Shown here piece by piece: positions 7,169-12,808 of a DNA stretch of 21,362 nt. The translations under genes and the position numbers were made by a program. The notes beneath the pieces are model-generated. The model did no database searches and was not told the origin of the DNA. It was given only the letters and a program-made list of their open reading frames with translations. This DNA is from CAZFPA01 sp964520975 (GTDB lineage Bacteria > Bacillota > Negativicutes > Selenomonadales > Selenomonadaceae): contig CAZFPA010000035.1 of assembly GCA_964520975.1 (NCBI GenBank), forward strand, positions 1 through 21,362. Direction: 5' to 3'. The first letter of the stretch is position 1. Each line of letters begins with the position of its first letter.

Positions 7169-7675
7169 ATGGATAACGCAATGGTTATGAACTTTATGGT
7201 GACAAACATGCTCTACATTGTGGGAGGGCTGGGAATACTGGTGATTGTGATGTACATCATCATCATCAATCTTTATCTGAACTTATCTTATTTGAAAAAG
7301 CGTTACCGCAAGATGATGACAGGTGTCGATGGTGCGAACCTCGAGCGCATGCTCATCGGACATATTGATGAAACAAAGGCGGTCATGGAAGAGAATCAGG
7401 AAATCAAGGCGGAATGCAAGCGTATCGATACACTGCTCCAGTCTGCACTGACCCGCATGGGCGTGGTACGTTTCCGGGCCTTTGAGGATATGGGAAGTGA
7501 TCTGAGCTATGCGGTAGCAATGCTGGATTCACATAATAACGGCATCGTGCTCTCAAGCATCTTTGGCCGGGAAGATTCCCGCAGCTATGTGAAGCCTATT
7601 GAAAATGGCAAATCCACCTATACGCTTACCGAGGAAGAGGAAGAGGCGCTGCATAAAGCGATGCAGTGTGCCTGA
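7169..7675 (+). CDS. DUF4446 family membrane-anchored protein
   Basis: A 168-residue protein with one N-terminal membrane segment (about 13-37), a charged helical stretch (about 41-92, possibly coiled coil) and a conserved C-terminal domain including RFRAFEDMGSDLSYAVAMLD (101-120). This matches DUF4446, often found near parB and bactofilin genes in Firmicutes; its function is unknown. The start is placed at ATG 7169 because AGGAG (7151-7155) is the only good site, although the 13-base spacing is long. ATG codons at 7181 and 7187 are alternatives. An out-of-frame ATG at 7158 opens only ten codons. The frame is open far upstream through the DUF554 gene, but that extension overlaps a real gene and is discarded. 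Confidence 0.85.
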   Translation: MDNAMVMNFMVTNMLYIVGGLGILVIVMYIIIINLYLNLSYLKKRYRKMMTGVDGANLERMLIGHIDETKAVMEENQEIKAECKRIDTLLQSALTRMGVVRFRAFEDMGSDLSYAVAMLDSHNNGIVLSSIFGREDSRSYVKPIENGKSTYTLTEEEEEALHKAMQCA

Positions 7676-7695
7676 GAAAAATGAAGCGATAACTT

Positions 7696-7724
7696 TTGAA
7701 AAAAGTGCGGCTCTATGCTATAAT
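7696..7724 (+). promoter_or_regulatory. Strong sigma-70-type promoter ahead of the M23 peptidase gene
   Basis: TTGAAA (7696-7701), a 17-bp spacer and TATAAT (7719-7724), with an extended TG (7716-7717). It is near-consensus in all elements. Transcription would start near 7731, giving a leader of about 140 nt before the peptidase start codon. Confidence 0.85.
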
Positions 7725-7781
7725 GAAATAGTATAGGGTCGTTTTTATATCTATCGTTCAAGAACAGCCTTAACAGGGAAT

Positions 7782-7815
7782 ATCCAGGGAGGAAGCAGGC
7801 GCCGTGGATTTTTTT
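7782..7815 (+). terminator. Possible attenuator hairpin in the M23 peptidase leader
   Basis: ATCCA (7782-7786) pairs with TGGAT (7805-7809), with a G-G mismatch and then GG/CC inside, and the 3' arm runs into seven T (7809-7815). It sits between the strong promoter at 7696 and the gene at 7871. The stem is modest, so partial termination or an RNA of about 85 nt is possible but unproven. Confidence 0.4.
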
Positions 7816-7870
7816 ATTGTCATTTGCGGCGACGGGATATTGGTAAGAAAGATGTTTGGGGGATTTTCAC

Positions 7871-8803
7871 TTGGACAAACAGGAAACAAAAAAAGACAAT
7901 CGGGAGTATACCATAAAGATCATTCCGCATCAGGGCGAGAATGTTCACAGCATACGGCTGTCCGTGCGGCTGCTCAAATATGGGGCAGTCTCTTTGTGCG
8001 CGGGCGCGCTGCTCTTTGTCGGTGCGTTCAGCTACGCTGCCTATAGCAGCTATTCCCTGCAGAGCGATGCCGGGGAGATACAGGATCTGCGTCAGGTCAA
8101 TAACATCCAGCAGGAACAGCTGCTGCAGCTTTCCAAAAAGGCGAACAGTCTGCAGGATGAGCTCGATCAGCTTACGCAGATGGAGACAGAGCTGCGGCAG
8201 CTTTCGGGTACAGCGCCGGCATCCGATACGGGAAGCACCTCGAATGAGGGAGATGGCACCCACGACGGACAGGGCGGTCCGTTCATCCAGCCGGATGTCA
8301 ATAATGTGAGCGAGGCTCTGAACAATATTGAAAAGAGCATTGCGGTGCGCAAGGCCAGTCTGGAACAGCTGAAGGAAGCCATGAAGGAGCAGCAGCAGGT
8401 CGTTGCGGTTCAGAATGGCATCAGTGCGGCGATTCCGTCCATTTGGCCGGCCCGCGGCGACGTGAGCTCGCCGTATGGCATGCGCTGGGGCGGCTCGGAT
8501 TTCCATCCGGGTGTCGATATCGCCAATGATTTCGGTACGCCTATCGTAGCGACAGCTGATGGCGTGGTGACGACGGCCGGCTGGAATTCCGGCGGCTATG
8601 GCAACATGGTCGATATCGATCATGGCAATGGCATCATGACCCGCTACGGACATGCACAGCAGGTTGTGGTCAGTGCCGGTCAGCAGGTGAAGCGCGGTCA
8701 GGTCATTGCCTATATGGGCAGCACAGGCTTCAGTACAGGCCCGCACGTGCATTATGAGGTCCGCGTCAACGGACAGGTCGTGAATCCAGTCAATTATTTG
8801 TAG
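7871..8803 (+). CDS. Membrane-anchored M23 (LytM-type) peptidoglycan endopeptidase
   Basis: A 310-residue cell-wall hydrolase predicted to cleave peptide cross-links. It has a basic cytoplasmic N-terminus, one membrane segment (about 35-58), a coiled coil (about 66-112), a low-complexity Gly/Ser/Asp linker (about 113-138), a second helical stretch (about 145-180) and a C-terminal M23 domain (about 195-310). The catalytic set is complete: zinc ligands His212, Asp216 (HPGVD) and His294, with catalytic His261 and His292 (HVH), matching LytM spacing. It is therefore likely an active enzyme, unlike degenerate EnvC/NlpD-type activators. The start is TTG at 7871, with GGGGGA 8 bases upstream; an in-frame TTG at 7856 overlaps that site. 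It precedes a bactofilin gene, a common pairing in which the bactofilin positions the hydrolase. Confidence 0.9.
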   Translation: MDKQETKKDNREYTIKIIPHQGENVHSIRLSVRLLKYGAVSLCAGALLFVGAFSYAAYSSYSLQSDAGEIQDLRQVNNIQQEQLLQLSKKANSLQDELDQLTQMETELRQLSGTAPASDTGSTSNEGDGTHDGQGGPFIQPDVNNVSEALNNIEKSIAVRKASLEQLKEAMKEQQQVVAVQNGISAAIPSIWPARGDVSSPYGMRWGGSDFHPGVDIANDFGTPIVATADGVVTTAGWNSGGYGNMVDIDHGNGIMTRYGHAQQVVVSAGQQVKRGQVIAYMGSTGFSTGPHVHYEVRVNGQVVNPVNYL

Positions 8804-8816
8804 TAAGCTTTTCCCA

Positions 8817-8845
8817 TAGAAAACACAGTGCATTAGCGTTATAAT
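8817..8845 (+). promoter_or_regulatory. Promoter for the bactofilin gene
   Basis: TAGAAA (8817-8822, 4 of 6), a 17-bp spacer and a perfect TATAAT (8840-8845). The predicted start near 8852 would exclude an in-frame ATG at 8854 as a useful start and supports the ATG at 8884. Confidence 0.65.
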
Positions 8846-8883
8846 AGGAAGAGATGTTTCAGAAAAGGAGAACTGGGCCGATT

Positions 8884-9276
8884 ATGTTTAGCAGCGTGAA
8901 GAAGCGTGTCGACGAGACAATTAACACGAATGATATCGAGACGGTCATAGGCCGCAATACTTCCATCAAGGGAGAGATCAGCGGCAGTGGCAACGTCCGC
9001 ATCGATGGCCATATTGAAGGCGGAATTTCCATTGATGGCAATGCGGTCGTTGGTGAGACGGGCCTTGTCGAGGGCGATATCAAAGCAAAGAATCTCATCG
9101 TATCCGGCAAGGTAACCGGCAATGCGGATGTTGAAGCGAATCTCTGCATCTATGCCACAGGGCAGCTCATCGGCGATATCCGGGTGAGTTCCTTTAAGGT
9201 AGAGGATGGCGGTGTGTTCAAGGGTCATAGTGAGATGGCTCCGAAGTCTGCGGATACGGCAGCCGATATATCTTAA
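8884..9276 (+). CDS. Bactofilin (polymer-forming cytoskeletal protein)
   Basis: Bactofilins form nucleotide-independent beta-helical filaments that scaffold cell-shape enzymes, and in some species the segregation machinery. The 130-residue protein has a short N-terminal tail, a central bactofilin domain (about 19-116) with repeated Gly- and Ile/Val-rich beta-helix turns (for example GNVRIDGHIEGGISIDGNAVVG), and a short disordered C-terminus. The ATG at 8884 is chosen because AAGGAG lies upstream (8865-8870, 13-base spacing), the promoter at 8840 places the transcript start near 8852, and bactofilins usually start close to this point. It follows the M23 gene by 80 bp and ends in a strong terminator. 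Confidence 0.93.
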   Translation: MFSSVKKRVDETINTNDIETVIGRNTSIKGEISGSGNVRIDGHIEGGISIDGNAVVGETGLVEGDIKAKNLIVSGKVTGNADVEANLCIYATGQLIGDIRVSSFKVEDGGVFKGHSEMAPKSADTAADIS

Positions 9277-9289
9277 AGCATAGGGGAAT

Positions 9290-9325
9290 CCCTGTCAGGC
9301 AAGCGCCTGGCGGGGGTTTTTCTTT
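9290..9325 (+). terminator. Intrinsic terminator after the bactofilin gene
   Basis: CCCTGTCAGGC (9290-9300) pairs with GCCTGGCGGGG through a 4-base loop, with some G-U pairs, followed by TTTTTCTTTT. It closes the segregation and cell-shape block. Confidence 0.9.
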
Positions 9326-9392
9326 TATTGTCAAAAGCCGGTAAAAAGGCTATGGCTGCACCGTGAAAAAGCAATATTTTTGTCGCCGAATA

Positions 9393-9486
9393 TTGCAGAA
9401 TATTCAAATACATGATATGGTACGTATAGGGGGTTGGATGCTCTTTTGCCTGTGCGGCGGGCGTTTGCTGCACAGGTCGGTTTTTT
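9393..9486 (+). ncRNA. Candidate small RNA with its own promoter and terminator
   Basis: TTGCAG (9393-9398), a 17-bp spacer and TATGGT (9416-9421) with an extended TG (9413-9414) form a plausible promoter. It is followed within 30 bp by the hairpin CCTGTGC (9449-9455)/GCACAGG (9470-9476) and T6 (9481-9486). The predicted RNA is about 60 nt. No known RNA family was recognised. A 37-codon frame from ATG 9438 also exists, but it runs through the terminator. Confidence 0.4.
9449..9486 (+). terminator. Intrinsic terminator inside the intergenic region
   Basis: A perfect 7-bp stem CCTGTGC/GCACAGG with a 14-base loop, then TCGG and TTTTTT. No gene lies immediately upstream, since the bactofilin transcript already ends at 9290-9325. 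It therefore implies a short independent transcript. Confidence 0.65.
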
Positions 9487-9553
9487 GTTGGATAAATGGA
9501 AAAACAAAAAAATACAAAATACATGAAGTCGGAAATGCTGGATATATTTAACA

Positions 9554-9586
9554 ATTGTATTCTTGTATACCGTAAAACAATACAAT
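9554..9586. repeat. 8-bp inverted repeat
   Basis: ATTGTATT (9554-9561) and AATACAAT (9579-9586) are perfect inverted arms with a 17-base spacer. No T-run follows. It could be a protein-binding site, possibly for a dimer spanning about two and a half helical turns, or a relic. Confidence 0.35.
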
Positions 9587-9684
9587 ACATAATTTCGCTG
9601 CATAGCAAGGCGAAAAAGGGAAAATGCCGTAATATTGGTATGGATAGAGAATATTTTCCTTAAAAGTGTAAATCCGATACATGT

Positions 9685-9701
9685 ATAAAATTCAATTTTA
9701 T
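9685..9701. promoter_or_regulatory. 17-bp AT-only palindrome upstream of the glutamate synthase promoter
   Basis: ATAAAATT-C-AATTTTAT is a perfect palindrome centred on one base, about 90 bp upstream of the -35 element at 9790. This position and symmetry would suit an activator or operator site. The very high AT content of the surroundings raises the chance of coincidence. Confidence 0.35.
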
Positions 9702-9789
9702 GAATAAAAATACACAAAAATTGATCGATAAGCTAAGGAAATCAAGTGATATAGGAGTTTTTGCGAGCCAGAAAAATTGAATATTTATA

Positions 9790-9818
9790 TTGACATCGTT
9801 GGATTTGCTTCTTATAAT
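9790..9818 (+). promoter_or_regulatory. Consensus sigma-70 promoter of the glutamate synthase operon
   Basis: TTGACA (9790-9795), a 17-bp spacer and TATAAT (9813-9818): both hexamers and the spacer are perfect consensus. The upstream DNA is AT-rich (possible UP element). Transcription should start near 9825, leaving a leader of about 240 nt before the first gene. A promoter this strong in front of a terminator implies control after initiation. Confidence 0.9.
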
Positions 9819-9912
9819 TATAAATGCGTTACATTTTAATGCTTTGAATAGAAACAAATGTATTTATTCAGTGGAGATAGAAGAGATTCTGCAGCCTGGA
9901 TTCGGGATGGAG

Positions 9913-9941
9913 GAAAGCTTCTATATAAAGAAGAAAGCTTC
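9913..9941 (+). repeat. 9-bp direct repeat spaced by 20 bp in the leader
   Basis: GAAAGCTTC occurs at 9913-9921 and 9933-9941. The 20-bp period is close to two turns of DNA, suiting binding of a protein to one face; alternatively each copy is an RNA-binding motif within the leader. AAGCTT is itself a palindrome. Confidence 0.45.
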
Positions 9942-9971
9942 ATAGGAAATGAAACGGCAATGGTGCTGAGG

Positions 9972-10009
9972 ATCGCATAACGGTCGGCCTGCCGTTATGC
10001 GATTTTTTC
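9972..10009 (+). terminator. Intrinsic terminator within the glutamate synthase leader
   Basis: ATCGCATAACGG (9972-9983) and CCGTTATGCGAT (9992-10003) form a perfect 12-bp stem with a short loop, followed by T5. It lies 55 bp before the amidotransferase start codon and would stop most transcripts from 9825, leaving an RNA of about 185 nt unless antitermination occurs. Confidence 0.85.
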
Positions 10010-10063
10010 TGGTCTTCGCTCGATAGATAAGGTTGTTGTGTATGTATTGGAGGAGAGAATATT

Positions 10064-11170
10064 ATGTGTAGAATTGGTTCTATCAAAAGTAAGGTTCCGG
10101 TTCACCCGTCCAAGGCCCTGCATCTCATGCTTCCGCAGCAGGAAGGCCATGATAATTCAGGTTTCGCAATGGTCATGCAGGATCTGTATGGCATTTTTTC
10201 AAATTATAAGGATAAGCCGTTGCTGTCGATGGCCTGCACGCAGCGTGGGGCGCAGCTGGTAGAGGAATACATGGACAGCCATAACTTTGTGCAGCTGGCC
10301 GAATGGATTCCGGTGCCGAATAAGGAACCGGGACTCGATATCAAGGCAATGCCGTACTATATTTTCCGCAACTATGACTATCCGGAGCATTACAATGAGC
10401 TCACGCAGGAACAGCGTGAGGACGTGCTGCTCGATACGCGGCTGGCGCTGCGGAAGATTCTTGAGGATGAAGGCGAGGGCTATGTGTATTCCTTCTGGCC
10501 GGATGTGCTGACGCTGAAGGAAATCGGCGATCCGCGTGATATTGCGACGTATTTCCGCCTCTGGGATGACAATGGCTGTCTCGTTGCCAAGAGCATCGTA
10601 GCGCAGTGCCGCCAGAACACGAACTATGATATCGTGCGCTATGCGGCTCATCCGTTCTTTCTGCAGGGCTATACCCTCTGTGCCAACGGCGAGAATACCT
10701 TCTATACGAAGAACAAGGAGTTCCAGAAATCCTTGCATCGCGGCTATATCGGCTTCGAGTCGGATTCGCAGAACTTCCTTTATACACTCCATTATGTGCT
10801 CCATGAGCTCAAGTGGCCGTTGAATTACTATAAGCATGTGATTACACCGCTGCCCTTCGATGAGATCGAACAGCGCCCGGATAAGGATGTTCTCATGGCC
10901 ATGCGTCAGTCACTGGCCCATCTGGAGATCAATGGTCCGAACACCATCATCGCGACCCTGCCGGATCACCGCATGATTACCTGCTGTGATTCGAAGAAGC
11001 TGCGTCCGGTCGTCGTTGGCCGTGATGATACGATGGTAGCGATTTCCTCTGAGGTCTGCGGCCTCAATGAAATCATGCCGAACCGGGATGCTACGCAGGA
11101 TATCTATCCGAATGAACGCGAGGTTGTCGTCATCGACAATGATCTGGAGGTACAGAGATGGAAACAATAA
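10064..11170 (+). CDS. Class II glutamine amidotransferase subunit of a split glutamate synthase
   Basis: A 368-residue protein of the Ntn-hydrolase glutaminase type. Cys2 follows the initiator Met and would be the N-terminal nucleophile that releases ammonia from glutamine. Supporting motifs are QEGHDNSGF (residues about 26-34, corresponding to the RG-D-S-G region of related enzymes) and CANGEN (Asn near 208, oxyanion/substrate loop). The length fits the amidotransferase domain of large GltB as a separate polypeptide. The ATG at 10064 has an excellent GGAGGAGAG. The gene overlaps the next by 13 bp, so the subunits are translationally coupled. The family also includes paralogues whose acceptor is not 2-oxoglutarate, so glutamate synthesis is probable but not proven. 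Confidence 0.85.
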   Translation: MCRIGSIKSKVPVHPSKALHLMLPQQEGHDNSGFAMVMQDLYGIFSNYKDKPLLSMACTQRGAQLVEEYMDSHNFVQLAEWIPVPNKEPGLDIKAMPYYIFRNYDYPEHYNELTQEQREDVLLDTRLALRKILEDEGEGYVYSFWPDVLTLKEIGDPRDIATYFRLWDDNGCLVAKSIVAQCRQNTNYDIVRYAAHPFFLQGYTLCANGENTFYTKNKEFQKSLHRGYIGFESDSQNFLYTLHYVLHELKWPLNYYKHVITPLPFDEIEQRPDKDVLMAMRQSLAHLEINGPNTIIATLPDHRMITCCDSKKLRPVVVGRDDTMVAISSEVCGLNEIMPNRDATQDIYPNEREVVVIDNDLEVQRWKQ

Positions 11171-12789
11171 AAACACAAGATATTGCGGTCAATGATCTGA
11201 CCTGGAAAATAGAATATCATGCAGAGCGCTGTACGCTCTGCGGCAGCTGTGTTGCCAGCTGTACCTTCAACGCGCTGAAGGTCGATGTGCAGCGCCGTTC
11301 CGTGACCTTTTCCACGGGTACGGAGCCGAATCCGGTCCATGAGCAGCAGGCCATTCCGGTCATCAAGCAGAAGGCGAGCATTGCAGAGGCCTGCCGCGGC
11401 TGCGGTATGTGCGAGCGTGTCTGCCCGAACAATGCGATTCGTGCCGTACGCAATGAGGATACGCGCAAGACGCTGCTCTCCAAGGATAATGGCCCGATCA
11501 AGCGCGGCGGCCGTACGAACCTCAATGCGCAGCGCACGCTTGACCATATTGTCGTTGGCCGCATCAGTCAGATGACAGACCCGTCGCTCGATGCTGCGCG
11601 CCATACCTTTGATATCCGGGCGCCGTTCGGTCGCGTGCTTTCGCCGCACGAGCTGCCGTTTCAGATGAAGAATGGCAAGCTTGTCATGGCGAAAAAGACG
11701 CCGCCGGTCGACTGGATCTATCCGCTCATTTTCTCCGATATGTCCATCGGTGCACTTTCGACCAGAGCCTGGGAGGCAGTGGCCCTGGCAGCGGCATACC
11801 TCAACGAGAAGTGCGGTCTGCCAATCCGCATGAGCTCTGGTGAGGGCGGCATGCCGGTTAAACTCATGGAATCGGAATACCTCAAGTATTTCATCATACA
11901 GATCGCTTCGGGCCATTTCGGCTGGAATCGTATCATCAAGGCGATGCCGCACATGGTTACGGACCCGGGCGGAATCCTCATCAAGATCGGTCAGGGCGCA
12001 AAGCCGGGCGATGGCGGACTGCTGCCGGCAGCCAAGGTTGCTGAGCATGTCCAGGCCATCCGCGGTGTACCGAAGGCTGAGCTGGCCTCGCCGCCAAACC
12101 ATCAGGGCCTGTATTCCATTGAGGAATCCGTGCAGAAGATGCATCTTTCCCTCAATGCGGCCTTTGGCTTCCGTGTACCGGTCGCCATCAAGTGCGCGGC
12201 CTCCTCGACCTCGGTGTCGGTTTACAACAATCTGCTGCGTGATCCGTACAAGATCTGCGGTGGTTTCTTTATCGACGGTATCCAGGGCGGTACGGGCGCA
12301 GCCAATGAGGTTTCGCTTGATCATACCGGCCATCCGGTCGTATCGAAGATCCGTGATTGCTATCTTGCTGCTGTCAAGCAGGGTCTGCAGGGCCAGATTC
12401 CGCTCTTTGGCGGCGGCGGTGTGGGCATGACCGGCAATGCGGCTGCTGATGCCTTTAAGATGATCTGCCTGGGCGCCAACGGCGTATTCGTCGGCAAGGT
12501 GCTCATCCAGCTGCTCGGCTGCGTCGGCAACGAGCAGGGACGCTGCAATTCCTGCAATACCGGCAAGTGCCCGATGGGCATCTGCACGCAGGATCCGCGT
12601 CTTGTGAAGCGCCTCGATATCGATCGTGGGGCACAGAAGATTGTCGATTATGTACTCACCTTTGACAAGGAGCTCAAGAAGCTCATGGCCCCGATCGGCA
12701 ACAGCACACTGCCGGTAGGCCGCAGCGATGCCCTGGTATCGACGGACAAGCCGATTGCTGACAAGCTTGGCATCCAGTACGTATGCTAA
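11158..12789 (+). CDS. Ferredoxin-domain plus FMN-binding glutamate synthase (GltS-type) subunit
   Basis: The 543-residue protein begins with a two-cluster ferredoxin domain (CTLCGSCVASC near 25-35 and CRGCGMCERVC near 79-89). The FMN-binding synthase barrel follows (about 150-500), with GQGAKPGDGG at 278-287, SPPNHQGLYSIEE, GIQGGTGAA and FGGGGVGMTG. The iron-sulfur motif near the end reads CNSCNTGKCPMGIC (Cys463, 466, 471, 476). This barrel combines ammonia with 2-oxoglutarate to 2-iminoglutarate and reduces it to glutamate. Oddities: canonical enzymes carry HHDIYSIEDL where NHQGLYSIEE stands here, and the cysteine spacing differs from the 3Fe-4S pattern C-x5-C-x4-C. The ATG at 11158 has GGAGG 7 bases upstream and overlaps the amidotransferase gene. 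Confidence 0.88.
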   Translation: METIKTQDIAVNDLTWKIEYHAERCTLCGSCVASCTFNALKVDVQRRSVTFSTGTEPNPVHEQQAIPVIKQKASIAEACRGCGMCERVCPNNAIRAVRNEDTRKTLLSKDNGPIKRGGRTNLNAQRTLDHIVVGRISQMTDPSLDAARHTFDIRAPFGRVLSPHELPFQMKNGKLVMAKKTPPVDWIYPLIFSDMSIGALSTRAWEAVALAAAYLNEKCGLPIRMSSGEGGMPVKLMESEYLKYFIIQIASGHFGWNRIIKAMPHMVTDPGGILIKIGQGAKPGDGGLLPAAKVAEHVQAIRGVPKAELASPPNHQGLYSIEESVQKMHLSLNAAFGFRVPVAIKCAASSTSVSVYNNLLRDPYKICGGFFIDGIQGGTGAANEVSLDHTGHPVVSKIRDCYLAAVKQGLQGQIPLFGGGGVGMTGNAAADAFKMICLGANGVFVGKVLIQLLGCVGNEQGRCNSCNTGKCPMGICTQDPRLVKRLDIDRGAQKIVDYVLTFDKELKKLMAPIGNSTLPVGRSDALVSTDKPIADKLGIQYVC

Positions 12790-12808
12790 TTGAGGAGGAA
12801 ACGCAGAT

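Larger units (their letters stand above)
9326..9789. other. AT-rich intergenic region with no convincing gene
   Basis: About 460 bp between the bactofilin terminator and the glutamate synthase promoter. Short open frames exist on both strands (up to 128 codons on the minus strand), but they have low-complexity composition, no convincing ribosome-binding site and cross the terminators. The region instead holds a candidate small RNA (9393-9486), two inverted repeats (9554-9586 and 9685-9701), and a small TTTCGC/GCGAAA hairpin around 9592-9616. Base composition is much more AT-rich than the flanking genes, as expected for regulatory or formerly mobile DNA, but no insertion-sequence or phage signature is visible. 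Confidence 0.7.
9825..10063 (+). promoter_or_regulatory. Long 5' leader of the glutamate synthase operon, probable attenuator or riboswitch of unknown class
   Basis: The leader runs from the consensus promoter to the amidotransferase start. It contains ACATTT (9831-9836)/AAATGT (9856-9861), a small AGAA-GAGA-TTCT hairpin near 9880, a direct repeat GAAAGCTTC at 9913-9921 and 9933-9941 (exactly 20 bp apart), and a strong terminator (9972-10009). AACGGCA (9953-9959) can pair with TGCCGTT (9990-9996), which overlaps the terminator's 3' arm, so the two structures exclude each other. The leader does not show the conserved cores I know for T-box, TPP, SAM, FMN, lysine or glycine elements. The two hairpins examined for ANTAR-type hexaloops lack the expected A1/G4 bases. 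Confidence 0.55.

Noticed and set aside
7804..8046. An 80-codon GTG frame overlapping the M23 peptidase start, with a fair ribosome-binding site
   Set aside because: It is out of frame with the M23 gene, and most of its length is shadow of that gene. It is kept only as a possible leader-peptide start in the findings.
9363..9551. A 62-codon plus-strand frame (internal ATG at 9438 preceded by GGGGG)
   Set aside because: It crosses the CCTGTGC/GCACAGG-T6 terminator and has no recognisable protein features; a small RNA explains the segment better.
9273..9717. Minus-strand frames of 111 and 128 codons in the AT-rich gap
   Set aside because: They run through terminator hairpins, overlap each other in different frames, and show no credible start site or conserved motif.
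9825..10009. The leader RNA as 6S RNA, T-box or a known riboswitch
   Set aside because: Its ends do not pair into a long 6S-like rod, there is no T-box core, and no conserved core of the common metabolite riboswitches was seen. The hairpin loops checked (ATATAA, CGGCCT) lack the A1/G4 pattern of ANTAR targets.
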